Assembly (NCBI GenBank): GCA_023053575.1
Contig: JAKZAP010000006.1
Coordinates: 16,067,280-16,131,279 of the forward strand
Source: Branchinecta lynchi
Lineage: Eukaryota; Arthropoda; Branchiopoda; Anostraca; Branchinectidae
Length of the DNA stretch: 64,000 nt
Reading direction: 5' to 3'
Shown: in pieces, positions 56,029 to 64,000 of the stretch
Layout of the letters: each line of letters opens with the position of its first letter
How positions within the stretch are numbered: the first letter of the stretch is position 1
Notes under the pieces: model-generated
Seen by the model: the letters and a program-made list of their open reading frames with translations, nothing else
What the model was told of the DNA's origin: nothing
Database searches by the model: none
Translations under genes and position numbers: made by a program

Positions 56029-58027
56029 CATCTATTAATCCTGCTCATCGTCTACATACTTTTTTTCCATGAATTTTGCAGGCCCAGTTAGAGAATCAGT
56101 CTAAGTTGTTATGCTTATGTTGTTTTTCCTTTTTTCCCTTATGCTAAAGAGTCGCCTTCTACATTTGGCGAGTCCTAAATTAATATATATATATTAGTGA
56201 ACAGCATTTCTGGAATTGCTTGAGTGTTCTGTTATTTTTATATTTCATTATACTGCCTTAGCTTCTGCATTTGGGCACTGTAATATCAATTATACAATCA
56301 TTCCGTTGCTTGGATTTACAACAGAATACAAGCATTGTGCACAAACATGTTAAAAAAAGCCAACCTGCTCCACTTGTCGAAAATGTCACAACCATACATT
56401 GATGGAGAAGTTCAAGTTGAAAATGTACCCTTTTGGATGTTTTGTTGTCGCTTTCAAAAATCATGGACAACATATAGGGCCCAACCAGCGCCCGACCTTA
56501 TCCACTGCTTCCTGTCCGAAGATTGAAAATTAGCGTATTTTATGTATTTTATTTATTTTCTTAAATTTACTCCGCTTTTAAAAATGGCGGGTAGAAAATA
56601 AGCTATTTACTTACTTACTTATTACTCACTAGGCACCGCTAGAAAACTTTTAACCGCGTCCTGAAAGTTGAAGAAAATGGTGTAAACTACGAAAGTTTTA
56701 GTCAACTTGCCCCCCACCCCCATCCCACAATTTTTACCACTACCACGACAACAAGGTGTTATTCTTTCTGACCCCCCCCCCCCCAAATAATGAACATTAA
56801 ATCGAAATAAAGGATAAAAAGGGCTGTCAAAAGGTTGTCGACCCAGTCGCAAAAACAGAGTTAAATAGAGGAAGCCAATTGCCAACCCCCTGAAGACGCG
56901 AATCACATCTGCTTAAAGGATCTGTCTTACCTATAATACTAACGCAACCTACTTCCATAATCGCTCCATATATTGCTAAACCCACAGCCCCAATTTCCTA
57001 CGGTACATTCTAATCCCTATAACAAAACCACGGTGATTTTCTCACTTGCCGTCTTTTGCTACCTTCGACGTGTATCACACTGCCACCGGTTGTCTGCAAG
57101 AAGTTTTTCCGTCAGAGAAACCGGTTATGTAAATTGTTTCCCTGTTTTCGCTGTAAGTCAACGGGTCCCGGAAAAGGCTTAAAACATTCAAAATCGTGGG
57201 TTATTTGTTGAAAGCAAAGTCGAGCTTAAAAGTATTCAAATATTTTAAAAGACTGCAAGTTGAAGAGCAAATAGTGCGAGGGGTCCTTTAACACTTTTAT
57301 TTCATTTTCAATTTTGTTTTTATTTCAAGCGTGCCAGTGCGTAACGAGGTACCGCAGATTGTCTGCACTAGTCTGTCGGACGTTATAGAGAAAGTAGAAC
57401 TGTGCTTCCAAAGAAAGCACAAGTCTTCAGCACAGATTCATCGTACAATTCATATGACCTCTTTCCAACCTTTTCTGTTACACGGTTCAATGCGTTGAAG
57501 AAGTTCATCTATCTTGCGAAATGGCCACCAACTTTTCTTACGAGTTTCATTCCAGTCAGTGAAAAGTCCGACAAAAGAAAATGCTCCTCCCGATCGAATG
57601 AGATACCTTATTGGTCGGCAACGGCGTGTTTGTTTTAAAAGCAATTGGAAATCGACCCGTCACCCAAATGGAATGTATTAAAATATTCGTGCGGTGCACA
57701 ATTAAGCCCAAGATTAAGAAGATCGTCGAAAGAGGAAGAAAAGACTAAGGAGAAAGGAAGGCTAAGACAAGAAGGAGAGAGTCTGAGTTACGGCGGTCGA
57801 CGAGTCTAACTAAGAAGAAGACAAAACTAAGAGATAAACATGGAAGTGGATACCTCCAACCGTTTCGACTAGCAGACGAACACATCTCAATCAGCGGAAA
57901 TCGGTACTAGATATGCAGACAGAGCCAATGAATAGGCTAGGTCACCAAATTGAGACCAAAGTAGGACTTCAAGAGTGGCGAACTTAGCATTCAGAATTAC
58001 CTCTACGTAAAATCTGGACTAACGCCT
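56029..58027. other. No gene; LINE-like tail near 56.6 kb
   Basis: At 56,570-56,630 GGCGGGTAGAAAATAAGC precedes a (TTAC)n tract, resembling a LINE 3' end on the plus strand; the 63-codon frame at 56,335-56,526 could be its last coding part but I do not recognise it. A C-run is at 56,773-56,784. Frames on both strands at 57.40-57.64 kb have no motif. Confidence 0.4.
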
Positions 58028-58899
58028 CGATGACCTTATGGAATTTACTTCGTAAAGTTTTCCGTCTGTCTGTTAGCAAGATAACTCTCGAAGGGATTGT
58101 GATATTTCGTCCAAACTTGGTGAGAGGACCCTTTGAGGCGAAAGAACAGGTCGAGTTCGTACATGGGCCTCACCTCATAGCTGTATATTTAGGGGTGGGG
58201 GATGGGTTTCAAATTAAGGGGCGAAAAACATGTATTTTTTTAAAAGCTAATGAAATAGTCGATTTATGTCGATTTATGATAATAGTCGAAAATGAACACT
58301 ATTTTCTCGCCAGACTAGTTCACGAGGTAGTTCACCCGGATTCCAGCAAAAAACGGAAAAATAAAAGTTTAATCTGAACTTGATCAGAGGTTCGATTCAT
58401 GGGTAAGGATACATGCTGAATCCCAATATATATTTTCTCACAGGACAATAAGCTTGCCTGAAATCCGGCCAAAACCGGAAAATTTGTAAAAAGTAAAAAG
58501 TTTTATTTGAATTTCCGTACCGGAAACTTGCTAAAGTAAAAGTTTTATCTGATTTAAGTTGATTCGAGGTTTGGTGTAAGGGTAAGGAGACATACCGAAT
58601 TCATCTTTGAGCTTTATTTATTTTGCCAGCTTAGAAAATTAGTTTGCCCGGAATCCAGCCGAAACTGCAAATTTGGCAGAAGTAAGGCAGGAAGGCTCAA
58701 TCGCATTCGAAAAAGCAGATACGATGTAGGCTATAGGGTTAAACACACATGCTGAATCCATATCTGAACTGGTCTTCTCAGATGATTACCATTGGCCTTA
58801 ATCTGTTTCTACATTTTAATAGCAAAAATGTTTATGGAGTCTGTATGTCTAGATCAAATATTACATTTTTGGGATACCATCGAAACCTTTGGCCTTGTT
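58028..58899 (-). mobile_element. Family A copy 8, inverted, diverged
   Basis: On the plus strand the tail region (TTTCCGTCTGTCTGTTAGCA, AACTCTCGAAGGGATTG) comes first and GGGATACCATCGAAACC plus TTGGCCTTGTT last. About four units between. The terminal palindrome at the 58,028 end is lost. Confidence 0.7.
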
Positions 58900-59009
58900 G
58901 CCAGAGACATAAAACCGCGTTTCGTTGTTTCTAGTTCGTTCCTAACTTCCTGTTTCACCGTTCTGCTTTGTTCTACAAATATTATTTAGTCCCAGCTGAC
59001 TGGGAAACA

Positions 59010-59090
59010 TATATTAAAACAATGCACAAAACGGAAACGGATACGGATACATAGCTGACGTATCCGTTTTATGCATTGTTTGAATATGTG
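59010..59090. repeat. Short fold-back related to the 12.65-kb tips
   Basis: Inverted segments AACAATGCACAAAACGG and ATCCGTTTTATGCATTGTT surround ATAGCTGACGTATCCG. The string AGCTGACGTATCCGT plus ATTGTTTGAATA also forms the tips of the Penelope-like fold-back at 12,646-12,898, so this is probably a remnant of the same element's ends. Confidence 0.5.
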
Positions 59091-59971
59091 CTTCGTTCTG
59101 ATCGGTCCCGTTGGATTCATGCCGTTGCATGACTAACAAGACCAAAGGTTTCGATGGGATCCCAAAAATTCAATATCTGATCCAGACAACTGGGTCTTGT
59201 CTTAGCCAGACCAGTCATCGCCAAACTCCTTGAACATTTTTACTATTAAAATTCAGGAACAGATTAAGGGCAAATAGCTAATCATCTCAGAAAAAAAACT
59301 TCTTGCCACTTCTGCCAATTTCCCGGTTCGGCCTAACTCCTGAACTACTTGTCCGGCGAAAAAAGAAAGCTAAAAAACGAACTCAGGGTATCTTCTTTCC
59401 CCAATAATGAACATCTAATCAACTTCAAATAAAAATTTAGCTTATAACAAATTTTCCAACTCCAGCCGGATTCCGGTCGAACTCTATGTCAGGGTAAAAT
59501 ATGATTGTCACACACAGATTCAGCATCTCTTCTTACCCCTAAATCGGTTATCTAATCAACTACAAATACAACTTTAACTTCTAACAATTTTCCGGTTTTG
59601 GCCGGATTCCGGGCGAACTCCATGTCCGGGTAGAAAGATTGTTTTCACATAAGTGTTCAGAATGTCTTCTTGCCCTAAACCAAACATCTAATCAACTCCA
59701 AATAAAACTTTTAATTTTAACAAACTTTCCGGTTTGGGCCAGATTCCGGGCGAACTACTTGTCCTCCGAAAAAATGGTTTTCACCATCGTCTTCAGCATG
59801 TCTTTCTACCCCTAAATCAAACATCTAACCAACTTCAAATAAAAGTTGGACTAGACTGTCCTTTAGTCAAATTGCCTCTTCAGTCAAAGAAATAGCAAAT
59901 TTGCTCTGTGAATGTGGTCAATAGTTCTGTAGGCTACTCCTTCCCCCTGATATATTGTTTGTATTTGCTAG

Positions 59972-60206
59972 GAATGGACGAGGATGAAGAAGAAATTGTT
60001 CCAATGCCGAATGTCAACCCTGCAATTTTGCGGAAAGTACTGCAATGGGCCACCTACCACAAAGATGACCCTCCTCCACCAGAAGATGATGAGCTCAGGG
60101 AAAAAGAGGACAGATGATATTTCAAGCCGGGATGCAGATTTCTTGATGGTTGACCAGGGAACATTGTTTGAATTGATCTTGGCAGCAAATTACCTTGACA
60201 TTAAAG
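59972..60206 (+). pseudogene. SKP1: SKP1 exon fragment, frameshifted
   Basis: SKP1 is the adaptor of SCF ubiquitin ligases, bridging cullin-1 and F-box proteins. The segment begins after TTTGCTAG (acceptor) and ends before GTGAGA (donor). It reads [20 protein letters not shown], then [20 protein letters not shown] and, after a one-base insertion in an A-run near 60,105, RTDDISS and [20 protein letters not shown]. This is the central POZ-domain-to-C-helix region. The length is 235 nt where 234 would keep frame. Besides the frameshift, a Trp normally found before Asp-(Ala/Gln) is Arg here and a conserved Lys is Met. Both splice sites and intron flanks are present, so it derives from genomic DNA, not a processed mRNA. 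No other SKP1 exon was seen. A single-base assembly error cannot be excluded, but the added substitutions favour a pseudogene. Confidence 0.88.
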
Positions 60207-60608
60207 GTGAGAACTCTTGTTAAAGCACAACTCTTACTAGAAATGATCTTTTCAAGATGAATGGCTCAGAAATCTTCTTTTCAAAAATATGATTACTTCC
60301 CATTTTCTTGTTAGTGTTTGTTCACTCTATCCAGCCTTTCCTCTCTCCAACGCAGGGGCTGGATCCAAAATATTTGAAAACTAAACCTGCCTTGGTTAAA
60401 AAGTGGGAAAACCATGCAAAACACAACATGTCTAAAACAGAAGGTACACCTGGTGGTCTATCATATCCTCCAAAATGAACAACACTTTGAAGCTTTTCTT
60501 GTCCGAATTTGTGAAAGTATCCTTGACGACCTTGAAGCTTTCGTGACTGTAAAAACTTGGTTATGCCAGGAAAAGGGCTAAAACATTGTAGGTGCAAAAT
60601 GAACAATT
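60207..60608. other. Intron-like flank of the captured SKP1 segment
   Basis: Follows the donor GTGAGAACTC. A 94-codon minus-strand frame (60,606-60,322) crosses it; I looked for the next SKP1 exon and for a ribosomal protein match and found neither. The segment ends where the family A unit resumes at 60,609. Confidence 0.5.
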
Positions 60609-61007
60609 ACATCTAATCAACTTCAAATAAAACTTTTACTTTTAACAAACTTTCCGGTTTTGGCCGGATTCCGGGCGAACTACTTGTCCGATGACAACAT
60701 GGTTTTCACCGTCGTATTCAGCATGTCTGTTTACCCCACAATAGACTATCACATTAACTGTTTCAAAATAATTTGTTTGCCCCTTAATTTGAACCCCCTC
60801 CCCCACCCCTAAATGTAGGGCTACAAAGCCCATTTACGAACTTGACTGGTCCGACGACTCAACGAATCGGCACACCGAGTTTCATCAAAATATCTCATTC
60901 CCTTCGAGAGTTATCGTGCTTAAAGACGGACGGACAGAAGGACGGACGGACGGACAACTTTTGCGATGTCATAGGTTTCCCTCCACTTACGTTTTGGGAT
61001 CCCAAAA

Positions 61008-61400
61008 ACTTGGCATTCAATGGAGTTCTGATTTTCTCAGTTCTATCAAACAGGAATAAGATTCAATTAAGGAAACGGAATAAACTTAAGAGGAACAGGA
61101 CTCACAAATACAAGGACATCAGTGAAAAGTGACATAAACGAGAACCTCAAAATGCGTAATTGCTGCTTAATTTTTTTTTTCATTTCCTTCCAAGAAAGAA
61201 CCATGAAATAACTTGCAACGGTATATCTACGAGATCAAATGGTCGGTGTGTAATCGAGTTCAACAGTGTAATTTTTAAATGTCTCCTTTCACTTTTACTT
61301 CTGTTCTTGCTCGCAAACGGCTGCAATGTCGGGCAAGAATGTTTCATGCTTGAAATTTCCCAATGATCGATACTGATGATGACTCCAAGGGCAAGGACAG
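61008..61400. other. No recognisable gene
   Basis: Overlapping frames of 68 and 88 codons on the two strands at 61.16-61.45 kb, no motif. Presumed intron. Confidence 0.4.
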
Positions 61401-61596
61401 TACCCAATGAAAAATTTGTAGCCTGTGTTGTACGAAAAAGATGCATGTAGATTTACAGTAGTATTAAATAGCATCCCGCCTTGCTCCAGTAGTATCCAGT
61501 TTTGCTATAGTAGCATATAGTAGCATCAGTTGGTACTGCATGCTTCTTTTCGTACAACTTCATACTACTATTTTGAGATAATTTTTCATCGGGTAC
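61401..61596 (+). mobile_element. Family D MITE, copy 4 (best ends)
   Basis: Bounded by GTACCCAATGAAAAATTTGT and its inverse ATTTTTCATCGGGTAC, giving inverted ends of about 16 bp with one mismatch. Interior units TAGTAGTATCCAGTTTTGC and CGAAAAAGATGCATG as in other copies but shorter (about 195 bp). Confidence 0.7.
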
Positions 61597-61639
61597 AGGG
61601 CCAGTCAAGTTTCTTGCAATTGTTGCTTGATTTGTTAAT

Positions 61640-62063
61640 CTCGGTCTGTATGAATGAATGAATGAATGAATGTATTCCCAAAAAAGCCCTATTGGCTATG
61701 GCGGGAAAAATACAAAAATAAACAAGCACTCCAGCTGCAATGTACCAGTCCAAGTGTTCAACACTCGAACTCATACTTCTAATAACTAAATAACTATTAA
61801 ACAAACTAATACCTATCCCTACCGCAACATCAACCTACAATAAAACGTTCACGGTGCTCCATGGCAACCTTCAGGAATCTACCCAACTGACGCAACTCTT
61901 GGAAAACTTTGCTACCCATCAAATCTTTCAAAGACCTCCCTTGAAGAACCTCCTTACCAAAGTCCGTCTTTGCCCTTTCTGCTAAGCTTGTGCCCCCAAA
62001 AATGATTAATTCTGTTTTACTTGAGTGCAGTATTTTCGCGTGTGCGTAAACAAATTCATTCAT
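61640..62063 (-). mobile_element. Probable LINE 3' end fragment
   Basis: A minus-strand frame (62,063-61,830) begins with ILHSSKTELIIFGG, resembling the S-K-T-E-x-x-x-F-G box of LINE reverse transcriptases. The remaining residues do not match well. Downstream on the minus strand come GCCAATAGGGCTTTTTTGGG and a (TTCA)n tract (plus 61,651-61,671), typical of a LINE 3' tail. Confidence 0.4.
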
Positions 62064-62196
62064 TTATTCACATTTCTTTGTGACGATCCTGCTGATCGAA
62101 CTTATCCAGTCAATTATTTGTCTATTTGCTCACTATAGACAGAACAAAAAGAACCACACTAGACTGAACCCACTGCCTTCTCCCCAAAAATTCCAG

Positions 62197-62308
62197 GTCA
62201 AAAGATACATTACTCAACAACAGCCAACAATAATACCGCACCACTTGAGGATATCAGTCAACCAGAGCCTAAGAACGTTTCCCTTCAGGCGGCTCAAGAA
62301 AGGAAATG
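62197..62308 (+). other. Possible exon, unrecognised
   Basis: A plus-strand segment preceded by AAAATTCCAG and followed by GTAATT. In one frame it reads QKIHYSTTANNNTAPLEDIS then QPEPKNVSLQAAQERK without stops. The charged, low-hydrophobicity composition and the acceptor look gene-like, but I do not recognise the protein, the donor is weak, and no neighbouring exon was found. It could be a piece of a nested gene, a captured fragment like SKP1, or chance. Confidence 0.3.
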
Positions 62309-62404
62309 GTAATTAATTGCCTTCCCCCCTCGGTTCCCCGATTTCCGGCTACGCAATTATTGTCAAGTGTTTATATACAGTGTTCACAGTAGAAAGCGCC
62401 TTGG

Positions 62405-63269
62405 AACAAGACCAAAGGTGTCGATGGGATCCCAAAAATGTCATATTGGATTCAGACAATATGGTCTTGTCTTCGCAGATCCAGTCTTCGCCAGGCTAAT
62501 CACCAGAGAAACCAAGTTCAGATATACCTCTATGAGCCATATCTATTTTGACGATACTGACCGAGACTTCCTGCTTTACTTCTGCCAAGTTTCCGGTTTC
62601 TCCCGAATTCGGAGCAAACTATTTGTCAAAAAAAAAAGAAAATTAAGAAACAAATCCGGCGTCAAATCCCTATAAAGAACATCTAATCAACTTTTCATAA
62701 AAGTTTGACTTAGAAAAACCCTGGTTACAACCGGAGTCCGGACTAATTATCTGTCCGGGTAAAGAATGATTGTCATATACAGACTCAGCCTGTCTTCTTG
62801 ATACTTATTTTATTAATTAACACAATTTAACTCTTTTCTATTTGCATCTACTGCATTAATGGAAAAACCTACGTTTTTGCTGGCGTGCAGTAGTAAAGGT
62901 TAACCATTTTCTAAACACACTTTTACTTTTAACCAACTTTCCGGTTTTCCGGATTCCGGACGAACTACTTGTCCGACGAGAAAATGGTTTTCACTATCGT
63001 ACTCAGCATGCCTTCTTACACCATAATCGACTATCAAATTAGATGTTTAAAAATATTTTGTTTGTCGCTTAATTTGAACCCCCTCCCCCACCCCTAAATT
63101 TAGGGCTACAGAGCCCATCTACGAACTTGACCTTACCCTTGACCCACAGAATCTTCACACCAAGTTTCATCAAAATATCTCATTCTCTTCGAGAGTTATA
63201 GCGCGCACAGACGGACAAATTTTGCGATGTCATAGGTATCCCTCCACTTACGTTTTTGGATCCCAAAAA
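62405..63269 (+). mobile_element. Family A copy 10
   Basis: Starts AACAAGACCAAAGGTGTCGA, TGGGATCCCAAAA and ends CACTTACGTTTTTGGATCCC, AAAAAC. Contains three degenerate 137-bp units. About 115 bp around 62,800-62,920 (CTTGATACTTATTTTATTAA to GTAGTAAAGGTTAACC) do not match the family and may be a small insertion. The GACG tract is reduced to ACAGACGGACA. Confidence 0.75.
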
Positions 63270-63299
63270 CATGTCAGAAAAATTGATACGGAGTTGTGC

Positions 63300-63505
63300 C
63301 TTTGTGGTGAAAATGTGCTAAGATGTGCTAAGGACGATAAAACTTGGCAGGCCCGAGCCAAGTGACCCGACCAAATAGACTTTGGACCCTACACAATGGC
63401 CTTGGAAGACTAGTGACCCGACCAAATAGAGTCTTGGAAGACTAGTGGAAGGCTAGTGACCCGACCAAATAGACTTTGGACCCTACACAATGGCCTTGGA
63501 AGACT
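63300..63505 (-). repeat. Family B module with tandem duplication
   Basis: Minus-strand family B pieces (plus: AGGACGATAAAACTTGGCAG, AGTGACCCGACCAAATAGAC) appear with internal duplication: AGTGACCCGACCAAATAG begins at about 63,361, 63,412 and 63,452, and TTTGGACCCTACACAATGGC appears twice. No element ends. Confidence 0.6.
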
Positions 63506-64000
63506 TCCGTTCCTGGTGTAACGACACGAAATATTTAATTCCAAATCTTTGTAACAAATCTCGCGAAGCGCCTTTTCTCGAAGTGGCATTTCCGTCACTT
63601 ATTTCCTCACAACTCTTTTATGTTTTCAAAAGTGAAACGATTAAGCAAAGGAAAAAATTAGGTATATAAGGATCAACGTAACTTGATTAAGAGGCAGTCT
63701 TAAGTGGTAGTGATCGTTGGATTAACAGATGTATTCGATGTATGCAGAACTTCAATATTAAAAGTAAGTGTGTTTTCTAAACACTGATTATTGGATATAG
63801 GACCCAGGACCTACCGTCCGAACTTCCCCCTCCAGAGTTACGAACAAACCCTTCCAGGATTAAGAATAGAGTACCGGTATAGTATAATATGTACCAACCG
63901 CTCGGGTACACGCTAAACTTAAATTAGATACTCGGTTTCGGACAACATGTTAAACGTAAAGGTACACGAGAGCCATAACATAATTTAAAACTGGATCTGC
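63506..64000. other. No recognisable gene
   Basis: A 62-codon minus frame (63,598-63,410) overlaps the duplication. Otherwise AT-rich DNA without recognised content; presumed RPB7 intron or upstream region. Confidence 0.4.

Larger units (their letters stand above)
59135..61007 (+). mobile_element. Family A copy 9 carrying a SKP1 gene fragment
   Basis: Left end AACAAGACCAAAGGTTTCGA at 59,135; right end TTTTGGGATCCCAAAAAC at about 61,007. The left block runs in register with copies 3 and 7 up to 59,844, in the middle of a 137-bp unit (ACATCTAACCAACTTCAAAT). A 764-bp stranger segment (59,845-60,608) follows, and the array resumes at 60,609 with ACATCTAATCAACTTCAAAT, so about 24 bp of unit sequence stand on both sides. 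The last unit and the tail are then complete. Relative to copy 7 about two units are missing. The inserted segment contains a SKP1 exon with intron flanks. Confidence 0.8.

Noticed and set aside
56937..57000. Minus-strand segment with GLAIYGAIM before GTAAGA, considered as a V-ATPase proteolipid exon
   Set aside because: Short hydrophobic similarity only; the acceptor is poor and neighbouring proteolipid segments are missing.
60322..60606. 94-codon minus frame downstream of the SKP1 exon, considered as a ribosomal protein (L27a/L15-like)
   Set aside because: Only scattered Gly/Lys similarity; no block of conserved residues holds over more than a few positions.

Overview
This window looks like repeat-rich genomic DNA from an invertebrate animal. 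No gene is complete. The conserved coding fragments are animal-type (RPB7 and SKP1, the latter most like arthropod or other protostome versions from memory), introns are spliceosomal with GT/AG ends, and the rest is decayed transposons and minisatellites. There are no operons, no bacterial or viral gene set, and one 100-N scaffold gap at 27,191-27,290. All similarity statements are by eye and from memory; nothing was aligned or searched.

Host gene: three short, in-phase exons of the RNA polymerase II subunit RPB7 (POLR2G) lie on the minus strand at 51,080-51,145, 33,830-33,901 and 24,399-24,432. They encode consecutive parts of the C-terminal half of the protein. The 5' exons must lie above 64,000 or be unrecognised, and the last few codons were not found. 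Introns of 17.2 kb and 9.4 kb make an unusually large gene, and most of the window from 24.4 kb upward is probably RPB7 intron.

Mobile DNA: at least six repeat families without coding capacity dominate. Family A (ten copies) starts AACAAGACCAAAGG, carries 137-bp tandem units and ends in the palindrome TTTTGGGATCCCAAAA after a GACG-rich tract. Family B (five long copies plus fragments) has a palindrome near its left end and a TGGCACTTGAG hairpin at its right end, with runs of poly-C in its units. Family C (4.9-8.7 kb) is a composite array bounded by hairpin inverted repeats. Family D is a small MITE. Family F and family I also recur. Coding transposon debris includes non-LTR retrotransposon reverse transcriptase fragments near 15-16 kb, 44.8 kb and 53.3 kb, a hAT-like transposase pseudogene at 16.8-17.6 kb, and Penelope-like fold-back sequence with a hammerhead-like core at 12.7 kb.

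Most notable points: (1) a SKP1 exon with its flanking intron DNA sits inside the 137-bp array of a family A copy (59,135-61,007), suggesting DNA-level gene-fragment capture; (2) the 72-nt RPB7 exon at 33.8 kb lies between long inverted copies of family B and of family I, a layout that favours exon looping; (3) families A and B share a modular layout and hairpin ends reminiscent of Helentron-type non-autonomous elements, and one B copy has visibly inserted into a family I element.
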